A stretch of 64,000 nt of DNA from Lentinula raphanica (GCA_027919835.1 JANVFP010000015.1:744001-808000), one strand, 5' to 3'; numbered from the stretch's first letter, positions 1 through 12,388 are shown. The notes: generated by a model from the letters alone, not told the origin. A program made the numbers and translations.

Positions 1-3
1 CAA

Positions 4-1129
4 ATGTCTGCCTCTTTTGTCACTGAGCCAATTGAATTTGGCGACCCAAGCTCTGATGATTTCTGCGTCGAGTATCCTAACGGGTTGATTGACCTTTCTC
101 GTTCTATCCATCTCGAGGAATTGGTCAAGCCCGACATTGATACCATTGAAGAATACATCCCGCAAATGGATTCCACTATAACCCTCCCGAAACTCCGTCA
201 TGGCCAAATTGACGTCCCTGTGACTGGAGAGAAAACCATCCGGGTCAACACTGACAGGACTGCACTTGTAATTGTTGATATGCAGAACTTCTTCCTACAC
301 CCAGATATCAGGGAGCATCCTACCGGACTGGCTTGTGTGGCTCCCTTGATGAAGGCAGTGAAATTCTTTAGAGAGAAGAATGTCAAGATCATTTGGCTGT
401 ACGTTTTTAAGCCAGCCCAGCTTGGCTTTTTTTGTTGTGTCTTAGAATTTGCAGTAACTGGGGATTCTCCGAAGATGATCTTGCTACCATCCCTCCCTCG
501 CTTGCTCGAGGGTTCAATGCAAACCATGGTTCTCGTGGGTTTGGCTGCAAGCTTGCAGGGGATATGGGTAGAATCCTGATGATAGGCGAAAAGAATACTG
601 AACTGTATGGCCCACTGCAAGGATTATATGAAGATGGGAGGGACAAAGGGTCAGACTTCTGGATCAACAAGATCCGGTACATGGCAGTGCTTTTGATTAA
701 ACTTTTACTTACTGGGGGGAGTCTCTTTCATTTTTTGAAGAATGAGCGGTTTGTGGAACCAGACCCCGCTCGAAGCCTTTCTCCAAAAGAACGGAATCAA
801 GACGCTGCTCTTTGCAGGGGTGAACGTGGATGATGTAAAGCCTGTTCCTCATTCAAATCATTCCATTCCTACCCTTATCATCTCCCAGTGTGTTCTTGGA
901 ACTATCATCGATGCTAACCACAAAGGATATGATTGCATACTCATCGAGGACACCACTGCTACCACGTCCCCAGATGTTACTTATCAGGCTGCCCTATACA
1001 ATGCGGGGAATGTCAGTCAAGTATTCTGGTACTCCATTAAATGTTTTCTGACTTACCCGACTTGTCACTCAGACCTATGGATTTGTTACTTGCACCGACA
1101 AAGTGTTCAATTCTGACAATTCGGTTTGA
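4..1129 (+). CDS. Isochorismatase-fold cysteine hydrolase
   Basis: Four exons give one continuous isochorismatase-like protein. The first exon carries the family start strand TALVIVDMQNFF, whose Asp is the catalytic acid position. The Cys nucleophile sits at a splice junction: exon 3 ends in LLFAGVNVDD and exon 4 begins CVLGT after an intron at about 834-887. Downstream lies GYDCILIEDTTATTSPD, typical of the family, and the tail (YGFVT) comes from a last short exon at 1073-1129. The second intron appears to end in AAG (TTTGAAG). The family hydrolyses amides or vinyl ethers of small molecules; the substrate cannot be told. The ATG lies three bases from the window edge, so upstream exons cannot be excluded. 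It is convergent with the DNA ligase gene. Confidence 0.85.
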
Positions 1130-1399
1130 GTGTCATGAAAGAGTGTGTATGAAGTGGTAATACCAGTATGAGATAGTGGATGACCATTGTATGATAACAA
1201 GGAGGGAAGTTTATGGTAGCCCGTTTGACCTTTCAATGTTGTTCGATTTTGTATATGCTGAAGTGATGACGTGCCTAACATAAACCAGACAGCTCAGCAG
1301 AAATTCGATTGACCAAGTAATGAAGTCATGAACGTTTCGTTTGGACTTCGTTACTTTTATAAAAGGTTTCCCAGCCATAAATTTATTTCATATACGTCG

Positions 1400-4300
1400 T
1401 TACCAAAATCCGTCATCGTCATCTCCACCTTTCTTCTTCTTCCCATTACCTGCTGCCAATGCTTGCCGCTCATACATCTCCGCGATCTGCATTTCCAATT
1501 TCATCAAGAGCATATCCAACTGAATGGCAACATTCAACACACCTGGTCTGGTCCAGTTGCGTCATCTGCACCTTTATCATCCCGTATCCGTATGAAACGA
1601 GGGAACCTCAATGAGATGCCTCTTTCATCGATCTAGACAGCATACCCAATTGATGAGGTATTCTCATGAATAGACGTGAATCGACTGACCAAGCCTTGAG
1701 CAGCCGTATAAATCGGACTGAGACTCAGATCTGCCGTTAACACCTCCCAAACTACATGAGGTTCAAACCACACGTCAGGCTTGGCCCCACCTGCCTTGAT
1801 GTCTCCTCGCATGGTGCTTCGTTCGAGCGGCTGCAGTACTTCATAATGTGACTGGAGCATTTCTTCGGAGAATCCAGTCCCAATTTTGCAAATGGTCTGA
1901 TACTCCTCTGAGCTATCGTCGTAACAGGCTAGAAGGAAGGCGCCATAGACATTGGTGCGCTTTCCTTTGCCGTAATAACCTCCGACGACGACAAGGTCCA
2001 ATGAATCACCGACACCAGCTAGGTAGTCTTTCTTGAGCTGTGAAGGATACAACGATGAGCAAGGGAGTTTAGCGGTACCACTGAGATCGTACCTTTAGCC
2101 AGTTGACACTACGTCTACTGGGTTCGTAATAGCTTGCATCACTTTCCAGCATTTTGACCATGAGCCCTTCGCAACCATCTTTCACACTCTCCTCTAAGAA
2201 AGACTGGATCTCATCGACAGTCTCGCCGTCGGATGATTTGGCGAAGTCGAATTCGCCGGGGACCACGACGAAGTGTTCGCGCAGCAATCTGCGACGCTCG
2301 TTGAGTGTTTTGTGAAGTAGGGGCTGGAATGTTAAGGTCAATCAAGGTATAGTCGATCTAGAAAATGGGTTACTAACCTCACCGTTGAGGTATAGCAGGT
2401 CGAAAGCGAAAAGACATACTCGAACTTGTATATCCTCAACCTTGACGTCTTTTCGCTTTCGTTTACTGAGCTCCTGGAATGGCATCAACTTATTGGTCGA
2501 ACGATCGAATGCCACTGCTTCTGCATCCAAGACGAATGATTCAGTAGTTTCTTTGATGCACTTCAAAATCGTTGGGAATAATGGCAGTACACAAGGATAC
2601 TAAACGAGACTCACCTTGGGCAGCTGTTCAACGAGGTCAGGATATTTCTTACTCATATCTTCTGAGTTGCGACTGAAAACGCTGACTGAACCGTCAGGTA
2701 GTTTGTGAACCTGGAGAAACTCATGTTGTCAGAAACCAAGTATTTGTAAACGACCCTGATACTTGCTTGAGCCCGCTCCCCGTCATACTTATACTCGCAA
2801 GTGAACCGCTTTCCTTCGAATCTATCCAGTACCTCTCCGATTGCCTTGGTCGGTTTCGCCAACATAGGCTTCAGTGGAACACCAGGGGTTAGTTTGCAGT
2901 GTTCGCGAATACCATTGATACCATGTTTAAGCAATGCCGGAATGACTTCATCGTAGCTAGGTAATTCACTGTCCCGTTTTCATGCGTAAGAATACCAGGC
3001 GTAAGTGATGTACATTCCCCACGCACCTATACACTGACTTCATGTTATTTGCACCTTCTTCTAATTTTGAGGCCAGTTTTTCTGTGCTCCATTTCTTGCC
3101 GGCTGTTCGAGATTTTGAATTCGACCACAGGATGACCAATGGACTATTTCATTCCTCACCTTTGTCATGTTCTGCGAGTACTGCTGCATGTGCAAGTGCA
3201 ACAAGGACAGATCTCTCGGCATTGCCAATGCGAAGTTTGCCTTCCAAGCTACGAACTATGTATTTGGCCTCGAAATCCTGACAAGCAGCCAAAAGTTTGG
3301 TGATGATGGAAACTTTCTTGGCTTGAGACTGATAAACAGTCAATCATTGAGTGGCGAAACAGACATTCGCTTGAAAATACTCACAGAGTGTCCAGTACTC
3401 AGAGCAATGTCACGCAAATTCGAGAAGACAAATGCAACCGTAAGCGGTTTGGGTTTAAATAATGTCTTCTGGCTGTTTTTTGAATTCTGATCGGTGTAAA
3501 CCTTCGCACAAGCTTCTGGAATTCGAACACAACTCACCATCGCGACTAATCCAAGGTCACCTTCCTTCTTCAAATCTGCTTTGATCATTGCAAGACTTCG
3601 GCCAGTAGATTCGGATATAGCCTTGATAAGCAGGCTTTCGCCGATTCCTAGCTCTATTCCAACATAGTCGGGGCTCAACTAGATATACACATCGTCAGAA
3701 CTGAGTTAGCATGTTGGTGCCATAATTACGAACGCGATTGATGCACAGGTAAACCGCTTGGAGAAGGGCTGTTGAGTCTTTCTGAGAGCTTCGTTGAATG
3801 ACAAGAAGTAGAAATGATGTCAATATTGCATTTTTCTCTAACCGTTTTGTTGTTGCCTCGATCATAGAGAAGGTTTTGGTGAGAGCGGCGTAAGGTATCC
3901 TACAAATGAATGGGCAACTGAAGAGTCATCAGTCTTGGGCCGAACGTACGCTTCACCAACTTTCCAACCGCCTTTGATGTCTACATCTTTGACTTTGGAC
4001 AGAGCAGCCAGAGCGCTGTAAATCGTCATTTGTTAAGTAGGAGGAAGCAGAGGAAGGGATATCACCTCTTGGATGCAGCTGCAACATCTTTCGTTCCGAC
4101 CTCATCTTCATCCTCTATTTCTTCGTCAGGATCAATTTCGTCTTCTCCATCATCTCCTTCGCCTGAACTACTAGCCCCGGTCTCAGCAGCTTGGACATCC
4201 TCCTCCTTCAACTCTGCTTTTGCTTTGCCTCGACTTTTGAGTGGTGGAGGAATTGTTTGATGAAGAGCTTTGGTTTTTGGAGGAGATATGGATCGCGAGG

Positions 4301-4851
4301 GTCCTGATTCGCGCGGTTGTTCAGATAGGAGCAAAATTTCCCAAAGAGATGTAAGCACCTGACGAGGGCAACGTAGTATCTTCCGCTTCATCATCAGAGT
4401 CGACGATCCTTCTCTTCTTCAGTCGAGGAGGGCGAGCTATGAGTCAAGGCATTCGATGAGTTTCTCAATCAAGACGCGTCTTATTTACCTAACTCCTCAA
4501 CCTGTTTCCGTTTCGAGCTCTCAGCGTCCTGTGGTTCGTCCTGACGCGTGTGCGCGATTGAGCTTTCTGTTTCGACGTCCATTGTGATATCACTTGAAAG
4601 TTTCTCGTCCACTGAGGTCTTCTCCATAGATGACGCGTCTTTCTTTGCTGGTTTCTTCTTCTTCCACATCTCATGCAAGTTAGATTGTTGGGGAGGTGCG
4701 GGCTTGATTGACTTGGGCATTTGGAGAAATTTGCCTGGAGGAGGATGAATGGTTGTCCGTTGTGTATAGTGAGTGACTCACCAAGAGTTTGTTGCCTTCC
4801 CATATAAACGATTGTGCGCGAGGTGACGAAACGAGCCCAAGAGCGGAGCAT
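1400..4851 (-). CDS. CDC9: ATP-dependent DNA ligase I (replicative/repair ligase)
   Basis: This multi-exon gene encodes a Cdc9/LIG1-type ligase that seals nicks in Okazaki fragments and in repair. The acidic N-terminal region is followed by the ligase N-terminal DNA-binding domain, then the adenylation motif [10 protein letters not shown] (about 2770-2820), whose Lys is the AMP-accepting residue. Further motifs are [29 protein letters not shown] and, in the OB fold, [14 protein letters not shown]. The C-terminus is [17 protein letters not shown] followed by a Lys/Asp-rich tail. Three in-frame ATGs exist (4851, 4803, 4720). The first two lie before or at a 47-nt intron (4781-4735) and add a basic leader without acidic residues, like a mitochondrial presequence. 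The 4720 start gives a nuclear form beginning MPKSIK, followed by a degenerate PCNA-binding motif QSNLHEMW. No untranslated upstream exon was looked for. Confidence 0.93.
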
Positions 4852-5576
4852 GTGACCATTGTAACGTTGCTGTGCGCGCTTGTGCGCGTATCGGTCACGT
4901 CACCAGAAATAACCTCGCGACTCGCGCATCATGAGCGCTCGCCGTTTCATGCTCGCAACAGGCAGGCAACAGGCCCCTCACCAGCTGGAACTTCGTGGTG
5001 TATTGATGGCTTGTTTTTATGAAGATTTGTCAGAAGGTCATCGTTGAGTCATGTAGCGAGTTAATCTCATCACTCTTTTTGACTTTGAGCAAAGGATTCG
5101 AAGTAACAAAGACTATATTCGATTGTGGGGACTCTTTGCTTTGATTTACAGGAATCTCATACGCAAGTTCCGGGATTTGGGAACATTACCTCTGGGCCAA
5201 CCTGGACCAACCCAATCATATTATGTAGAGGACAGATAGAGAATGATGCGAAAATCTGAGAAGCCTCAGAGAAGCTGTATTCTGCTGAGCACGACGTTAG
5301 AACCCAAAACAGAGCGTAAAGCCTGTTGAGTGCTGTTATTCGTGACAATCGAGCTGATTGCAATGAAAGGTGAAGGAGCACGTTAGATAGGCTTTGAGTT
5401 GAAAGATATCGACCGAGTCAACAGACTTTTCCGCTAAAGTTAGGCGCTTGATGGGCGCCCAAAGTCACACATCACGCTATGTCACAGCTGTATAGTACTA
5501 TGATATTTTTTTCGCACACTTTCATTCCAATAACTTTCCTACTGTCGTTGTCCTAGATCTTTTCGTCGCGCGCAAG
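4852..5576. promoter_or_regulatory. Divergent promoter region between DNA ligase and RPS11
   Basis: This 725-bp region separates two genes transcribed away from each other, so it must hold both promoters. The ligase-proximal part is rich in CG-containing words (GCGCGC, TCGCGA). The last 60 bases before the RPS11 start are pyrimidine-rich, common upstream of ribosomal protein genes. Short ORFs here have no recognisable similarity. No clear TATA element was identified. Confidence 0.5.
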
Positions 5577-6329
5577 ATGGCCGAACAAGTAGGAACTTTT
5601 GACGTGCTGCAGCTGGAACCGTGCTGATTGTTACAAAAAATCCAGATTGAAAAAGCATTCCAGAAACAGCCTCTCTTCCATAACGCCAAAGCAAAAGGTC
5701 CGTGGTCAAAACGTTCATGTTACAATATTCCAAGTCTCACCTGCTGGCGATTTTGAATGCTAATATACAGCTGGAAAGAAGGTCTCGACTAGGGACAGAC
5801 GGTGGTATAAGGATGTTGGGTTAGGCTTCAAGACTCCTGCGGAGGCAATCAATGGCACTTACATCGGTGCGTGTCCTACATCTACATCTCAGGATCACCG
5901 AAACTGATCTAGCTGCAGATAAGAAATGCCCCTTCACCGGTGAAGTGTCTATCCGTGGCCGTATCCTCACTGGCAAGGTTGTGTCCACCAAAATGACTCG
6001 TACAATCATCATCCGAAGAGATTACCTCCATTACATTCCCAAATACAGTGCGTGAATCATCAACAAAATGCCCAACTAGCTAGCTAACATGCTCCTTGTA
6101 GATCGTTATGAAAAACGACACAAAAATCTGGCGGCCCATGTTTCGCCTGCTTTCCGTGTTGAGTTGGGTGATGTTGTGACAGTCGGTGCGTGGAATCAAC
6201 GTGTGGCTCCATTCTCGTATTTAATCTCTCCCCCAAGGTCAATGTCGGCCATTGTCGAAGACAGTGCGTTTCAATGTCTTGCGAGTGGCTAAAAACAAGG
6301 CTGCTGCCAAGGCTTTTGGAAAGTTCTAG
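5577..6329 (+). CDS. RPS11: 40S ribosomal protein S11 (uS17)
   Basis: Six short exons join into the complete small-subunit protein uS17. It starts [19 protein letters not shown] and continues with [40 protein letters not shown] and [18 protein letters not shown]. It then runs through [27 protein letters not shown] and the terminal AAAKAFGKF. These segments are near-identical to eukaryotic S11. The first exon is only 12 nt (ATGGCCGAACAA), a usual arrangement for ribosomal genes. The intron before GQCRPLSK seems to end in AAG (CTCCCCCAAG), because no CAG or TAG lies in phase. The protein binds 18S rRNA near the 5' domain of the small subunit. Confidence 0.96.
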
Positions 6330-6669
6330 GCGTCTTGTTAATAGTGCATGTCTTCCACCTTTCCATCGTATCTATGCTATGCATGCCAATAAAAATCATG
6401 ATTATGCGCTAGCATCAACTGCCGCAGTTTGTATTTTTGAGAGAAATTGGAAAATGAGAAAGGTTGTTGATCAAACAAGAACAAATACCAAGGCGATTAG
6501 CCCAGTGACGATTGAGCTCAACTTGAGGAGAACACTGATTGTTGCTCCATCCATCTCTTCAACTTCCTCACCGCTTCCTTGTCTTTTGTTCTTTATCTCG
6601 ATATTTGTCGTCTCTGACTTGTCGTTCACGCTGGCTCCTACAATTTTCTCATCCTTATTCGCATCGCGG
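6330..6669. other. Intergenic: RPS11 3' flank and PPZ 5' region
   Basis: The sequence after the RPS11 stop contains AATAAA (about 6389), a likely polyadenylation signal. The rest probably holds the promoter and 5' UTR of the phosphatase gene. No start codon here could be tied with confidence to the phosphatase frame, so part of this stretch may be a missed first exon. Confidence 0.35.
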
Positions 6670-8326
6670 CTGTCCAAAGGGCGACCTTCGTCCCCACAGC
6701 CAACAGCTTCTCAGTCTCAAAATGCTTCGACGTCGAGTAAGAAGTCGAGGAAAAGCACCAAGGACAAGGAGGGTGATGCATCTCCGGACAGCGTTACGCT
6801 GAATAATTCTCCAGACGATTCGTTAGAAGGTGCACCTCAACCTAGTCTATAACGTACAATATTCATATCATTTCAGCTTCAGATTCCAAGTCAGTGCCCA
6901 ATGGCACTCCCGCAATAAATGTACCAGAGCCTGCTCGCTCTTTGGCACAACCATCGAATGGTCTCCATGGTTCACCCTATCCTAACCACGCTTCAAACGA
7001 CCCATCTTCTCTACCTTCTTTATCGCCACAGCCTTCGCCCAAACCGCTACCGGCTCCGATTGATATCCCCGCTGCACAGACCATCCTATCTAATGGTGCT
7101 ACGACATTCAGTCCTGGATCCACAACTGCTAGCAGTGCGCAGGCTGACATGAAACTCAAATCCTTTGATGTTGATGACATGATACAACGCCTTTTGGACG
7201 TTGGATACACGGGCAAAGTTAGCAAATCTCTCTGTTTGAAGAACAACGAGATCACTTCGATATGTCTCGCTGCTCGGGAAGTCTTTCTCAGCCAACCAAC
7301 CTTGGTGGAGCTGTCACCACCTGTGAAGATTGTAGGGGACGTGCATGGGCAGTATTCTGATCTCATCCGACTGTTCGAAATGTGTGGTTTCCCCCCTGCT
7401 GCCAATTATCTCTTCCTCGGCGACTATGTCGACCGCGGGAAACAAAGTCTCGAGACTATCCTCCTTCTCCTCTGCTACAAGATCAAATATCCCGAGAACT
7501 TCTTTCTGCTACGTGGAAATCATGAGTGCGCCAATGTGACCCGAGGTGCGTTTTTCAGTATTCATACTGAGACAGAAATTGATAATCTCTTTTTAGTGTA
7601 CGGTTTCTACGACGAATGCAAGAGGCGGTGCAATATCAAGACATGGAAAACTTTCATCGATGTATTCAACTGCCTCCCCATCGCTGCTATAGTTGCCTCG
7701 AAGATCTTCTGTGTCCATGGTGGACTTTCCCCTTCCCTGCATTCTATGGAAGATATCAAGCGAATACAACGTCCAACAGACGTTCCTGACTATGGTCTCC
7801 TGAATGATCTACTTTGGTCTGATCCGTCAGATACAGCGTTGGACTGGGAAGAAAATGAGCGTGGAGTCAGCTTTTGCTTTGGCAAGGGCATCATCAATGA
7901 ATTCCTGGTCAGATACGATATGGATCTCATATGTCGAGCACACATGGTGGTAGAGGATGGGTATGAATTCTGGAACGATCGTACACTGGTCACAGTCTTC
8001 AGTGCACCTAATTATTGTGGAGGTGCGTATCTATATCTGGAGTCATCTTGACACGTCCTGATCGCCCCTATTCTCAGAATTCGACAATTACGGAGCATGC
8101 ATGAGGTTTGTCAATGCACTGACCGCGTTGGAAGCTTGCTCATTGCTTTCATCCAGTGTTTCCGAAGATCTGCTGTGTGCATTTGAACTGCTCAAACCTC
8201 TGGACGGAGCCGCATTGCGGAAAGAGATGACAAAGGCAAAGCGAAAAAGGTAAACTTCAACTCCATGTCCACGATGATTTATCCTCCTTACCTCCCCTTC
8301 TCAGCGCAATGAACACCGCTACATAA
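6670..8326 (+). CDS. PPZ1: PPZ-type serine/threonine protein phosphatase
   Basis: The catalytic half has all PPP-family motifs: GDVHGQY, GDYVDRG, LRGNHE, HGGLSP and SAPNYCGEFDN. It is PPZ rather than PP1 by [47 protein letters not shown] text, [12 protein letters not shown] and [17 protein letters not shown] Ser/Pro-rich N-terminal extension (from about 6670, through an intron at about 6832-6872) matches the regulatory tail that separates PPZ from PP1. In yeasts these enzymes act in cation homeostasis and cell integrity. The true start was not found: no ATG-Gly myristoylation start is visible upstream in frame, so the left limit is approximate. The end is either TAA at 8251-8253 or, if a 55-nt intron (8250-8304) is removed, TAA at 8324-8326. 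Confidence 0.85.
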
Positions 8327-8625
8327 CCCGCAATGTCAATCATATTTCTTCGGGGGTTATACGAATATAGTAACGAGTAGCTTTATGTCTTTTCAGGTGC
8401 TGAAATTGTACAGGGAACTGTTTCATGAAGCGGTTCCACGTTCTGTTCTATGGATCACCTATATTGTAGCGAATTACTTGATGCATTTCTTTCGCTCGAA
8501 CTCATTCTTTGTACTTATATGTTTTTCACATACTGGTTTCATTTCCTTCCCCTTCGTGGTTGTTATCTATTCTATGGCTGCTCTCTTTGTGTGTGCTGTA
8601 ATTCTACTTTCGCCAAAGGTTCGGA

Positions 8626-10156
8626 TTACATCTCAATCAAGTATCCAATTCTTGGGTCGCAGGTATAAGGATAGTCGCGGACGAAGAATAAGAAAGGACA
8701 ATCATCGCGAAGGCTGTCACGAAGGACCCGATGATACTCCAGGTGCTAATTGTGGCACCTAATATCCAGTCCGTCAAGAAAACAAGGACTATCGTCAGCA
8801 GGCTTGTAATGGAGGTCGTTATGGCGCCCCACGAAGCGAGAAGGATCTTTCAAAATATCAGTACTAGCCGAGTAAACTGGTCAAAAATAGTAGAATGTAC
8901 CATGGTACCAGTCATGAACATCGCACCAGATAATGCCGCGCCAAGTATAGCAAGGACAACAACTGAGTCATCCGGGAGGCTGAATTTCTCGACGCCGAGA
9001 CTCTGTAAAACAGGAAACGCAATCCAAAGAAGCGACATGGTACATAGTCCAATCATAGACGTCCAGAAGCTCGACTCCAATCCATAAGGTGGCGGATATA
9101 TCGCATCTTTGTACTCCTGAACCAGAGGCATGGATTCAGAAGTAGGCAAAGTACCCAAAATCGGCAGAGGATTGAGTGGAGGCTCTATAAATGCGTCGTA
9201 GAAGAGTTGATAAACAGCATATAATATGGATGCGAGCAACGCAAGAAGATCGCCGACTAGACGAGTATGGTGTCTTGTTGGGTGTAGACCATCGTTTCCC
9301 GAATCTATGTTTCCACCATAAACAACCAGTACGACACCCACGGTGGCGAGAACGACAGCGGCAAATTTCTTATGTTGATGTTGATGTCCAAGTATAGCCA
9401 CAGAAATCAGATAGGCAAAGAATGCATTGGTATTCCATATGACTTTGTGTCTTGTGAGTGATGGCTTTCTATAGGGCAGAGTATTTATAAAACTTGCCTG
9501 TAACATCACTTGCACTTCAGATCCCAAGGTGAGCATACAATCGACGATCTATTGAAGTTCACTCACGATGATAGTGATATTCCAATACACCACAAGAGCG
9601 TAGGTGTAGTGAAACCAGCGGTGAGAGTGAAAGCAATAAAGAGGAATCGACCGTAGGGAAACCGTATGTGATCTGAGGATGATGACCTCACACGTAGCCG
9701 TTGTGCAATCGTAATCTGTAAACCCCTGCACAAGCTGGATATAGACATCCTCGTGGTCATCGCGAGGTACAGCAGATGGAAAATGCCCGAAACGGTGAAG
9801 ACCGACTGTGTGACATATCTGAGAAAGTTGAGGATTATCGGACTACTACACTCGGTGAATAACGCGACGCTCACATCACGAAGAACGGACGATTATAGTT
9901 CATGACCGTTAGGACTTGCTATGAGCAAGGAAATGTACACATTTGTACCAGATGTGATTGAGAGAGAGCGTCTTACATGGGTGAGCTGCGTTTGGGCGAC
10001 GAAACCGCCCAATGCCAGGACCAAAGCCACGAAGGAGCTCCGACGACCGCTGGTTAGTTGATAGACCATGATAGAACCAAAAAGCAGGTCGTGTGCGATA
10101 GTTGAAGAGGCATTCTTCTTGAAGTTTATGGACAGTTCATCGTGGCCAGTAGACAA
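8626..10156 (-). CDS. EamA/DMT-superfamily membrane transporter (copy A)
   Basis: Exons on the minus strand join into a polytopic protein with about ten hydrophobic segments. It starts at ATG 10156, with the first segment near SSFVALVLALGGFVAQTQLTH. Then come NYNRPFFVM-YVTQSVFTV, FLFIAFTLTAGFTTPTLLW, IWNTNAFFAYLISV, VVLATVGVVLVVYGG and GDLLALLASILYAVYQLFYD. The tail ends IGYLIEM. The order of segments is the same as in the neighbouring copy B, so the two are tandem duplicates. The family moves nucleotide sugars or other metabolites; the substrate is not known. One intron, between DVT and VIWNTNAF, starts with GCAAGT and is needed because the unspliced text carries a stop. Confidence 0.8.
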
Positions 10157-10338
10157 GCCAACGTGCGCTCATCTCGGTTAAGTTACAACTCGGGATCCGG
10201 TACGATGCGGTGTGATTTCGGGAAGCTTCAGAAACACTAAGAGAGAGCCTGCCATTTCTGTGTACGTTTCCAGACGTTTCCTTGTACAAGTTATCATACT
10301 TTTGAGTTCATTACCATACATGTATTTCTTTATCTTAG

Positions 10339-11833
10339 TTATAACATATCGTAAGCCAGTACGCCGAACGCAACAACGATCGTCGCAGAACCCGCTACAC
10401 CCCAAATCGTCAAAGACTCGGTCGCTCCTAGCAATATGTCCGAAAAGAAGACCAGAACAATAGTCAGAAGTCCTCCGACAGACGTGATGATGGGACCCCA
10501 TAACGCGAGCGTGATCTGTTCAATGAGTTTAGGTCCAACAGCATTCAAGGTCAAGGAAATATAGCTACCATGAAACCTGCGTTAAAGATAGAACCAGACA
10601 ATGCAATGCCCGCAATAGCGCCAACTGTGAGCGAATTTGCAGGAAGAGCAAACGTCTCGATCCCAGACCAATGCAAAATGGGCAGGGGAATCCACAGAAT
10701 TGCAAAAGTACATGCCCCAATGGCCGACGTCCAGAAATTAGAATACAATCCGAAAGGAGGTGAGCAGGATGGAGATTCCTCAGGCTCATTCGAATCAGTT
10801 GAATTATTGACCACATCGTGTTCTGGATCTTCGAATGCCGATACCGGGCGATAGTCTTCAGAAAATTCCGGGTCAGAGGGCAGCGATACGCTTTTTTTGT
10901 AATAAACTTGATATCCCGCATAACCCACAGACGCTACGAACGTCAGTATATCCCCTACCAAGGGACCAGTCTTCTTTGGAAAAGGGATAGTCGCTGCTTC
11001 TACTGTATCCGAAGGCGAGCTTACAGTGCTCCCGCCATAGACAACCGCAAGAACGCCTAAAGTGGCGAGAATAACTGCGCCCAATTTGCGACCTTCCCAC
11101 TTGAGACCGAAAACCTTTACGGATATCAGATATGCGAAGAATGCGTTCGTGTTCCAGATAGCTGGAATAAGATCAGCGAAGCATTCCAGGGAGGGGAAAG
11201 CGCGCAACATGCCTGTAACATCTGTGACACTTCGAATTAGATTGAGTATGTGTGAGTAAAACACAGACAAAACTTCGGAGAAAATTGACTCACGAAGCCA
11301 TCTCGATTGCAGCGAACCAGAGTAATGCTGGCATTGTAATTGCGGCGGTCAATGTGAGCATGAGGTAGAGGAATTTCTTCGCAGGAAATCGTGTGGAGGC
11401 GGATGAAGAACATTCATCAAGTCCATTGAGATGATGTTCAATCGTTTGAACAAGGCCTTTCCAGAGACGAGGAACGGTATTACTCGTTGTGAAGGTAAGA
11501 TAGAATAGGTGACAGGGAAGGGATATGATGAATGATGAATGTACAATCCAACTGGTGTCGTTGAGTATCAGCCAAAGGTTCAGTCTCCAATAAACCGGCA
11601 TCCATTGGACTCACAACAGAAAAAATGGATGTCTATAGTTCAATTTCGTTTGAACATACTGTTTTCATTCAAAAACATGAGAAACTTGCTGTCACGAAAA
11701 GAGAAGACAAATTGAACAAACCCACTTGTGTGAGTTGGCTTTCAACGACAAAGGCGAAGAGAGTCACGGTGAAGACGAAGATGGCTAGTTTGTTATCCCT
11801 GCTGGACTGTGTCCAGATTGAAGTGCAAAGCAT
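10339..11833 (-). CDS. EamA/DMT-superfamily membrane transporter (copy B)
   Basis: This tandem paralogue of copy A has the same plan: LAIFVFTVTLFAFVVESQLTQ, YLMLTLTAAITMPALLWFAAIEMAS, IWNTNAFFAYLISVKVFG, LGAVILATLGVLAVVYGG, GDILTFVASVGYAGYQVYYK, SNFWTSAIGACTFAILW and ITLALWGPIITSVGG. A Ser/Glu-rich loop (SNEPEESPS) makes the central hydrophilic part longer than in copy A. The last exon ends ATIVVAFGVLAYDML. I chose ATG 11833 because longer starts would overlap the divergent bL36m gene. At the position matching copy A's GC-AG intron there is a 51-nt stretch beginning GCATGT and ending TTCCAG. It is a multiple of three without a stop, so it could also be retained. Substrate unknown. Confidence 0.78.
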
Positions 11834-11931
11834 TGAAAAAATAGTACGTTCTGGATTCACGGCCTTGAGGCCATCAGAGTTTGTGATAAAGAGCCGAAAG
11901 TACACTTGCCGTCTTCGGTCATCATCTCCAA

Positions 11932-12239
11932 ATGTTTCGAGCACTATTGGCCTCCAGTAGGCCTCTTCTATCTCGTATAGGGCCATACACATCTTCTCGC
12001 CAACTGCCGCACATCCATCGTCCTCATGCGGTCGTTTCAGCACCTCACCTTACTCGAGGGATGAAAGTTCGGTCGTCAGTTAAAGTTATGTGCGATGGAT
12101 GTAGTATTGTGAGGCGGAAAGGAAGAGTCTATGTCGTCTGTTCAAAAAACCCTAAACATAAGCAGGTACGAATGTCCAGCTGTGTTACAAAAAACTATAG
12201 TCCTGAGACGTGTGTATATCTTCGTAGCGGCAAGGATGA
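11932..12239 (+). CDS. Mitochondrial large-subunit ribosomal protein bL36m
   Basis: Exon 1 (11932-12165) encodes a basic, Ser/Arg-rich presequence of about 40 residues, then [20 protein letters not shown] and [16 protein letters not shown] 62-nt intron (12166-12227, GTACGA...CGTAG) is followed by a 12-nt last exon coding RQG and TGA. This yields the KHKQRQG terminus diagnostic of bL36. The zinc ligands are visible: Cys-X2-Cys, a later Cys, and His in KHKQ. Reading through the intron would add an unrelated tail, which supports splicing. The gene is divergent from transporter copy B, with only about 100 bp between their starts. Confidence 0.9.
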
Positions 12240-12388
12240 AGAAGAGATTGTTCGCTATGGATGAATGCTTCTGCTTCTGGGGAAATGGATATATCCCATA
12301 TGATACAAATATGCGACGACGGAGAGTTATACGTTGTTGTATATGAAAGATAGGGAGAGGAGAAAGGGAGAGGATATAGAGTCCAACA

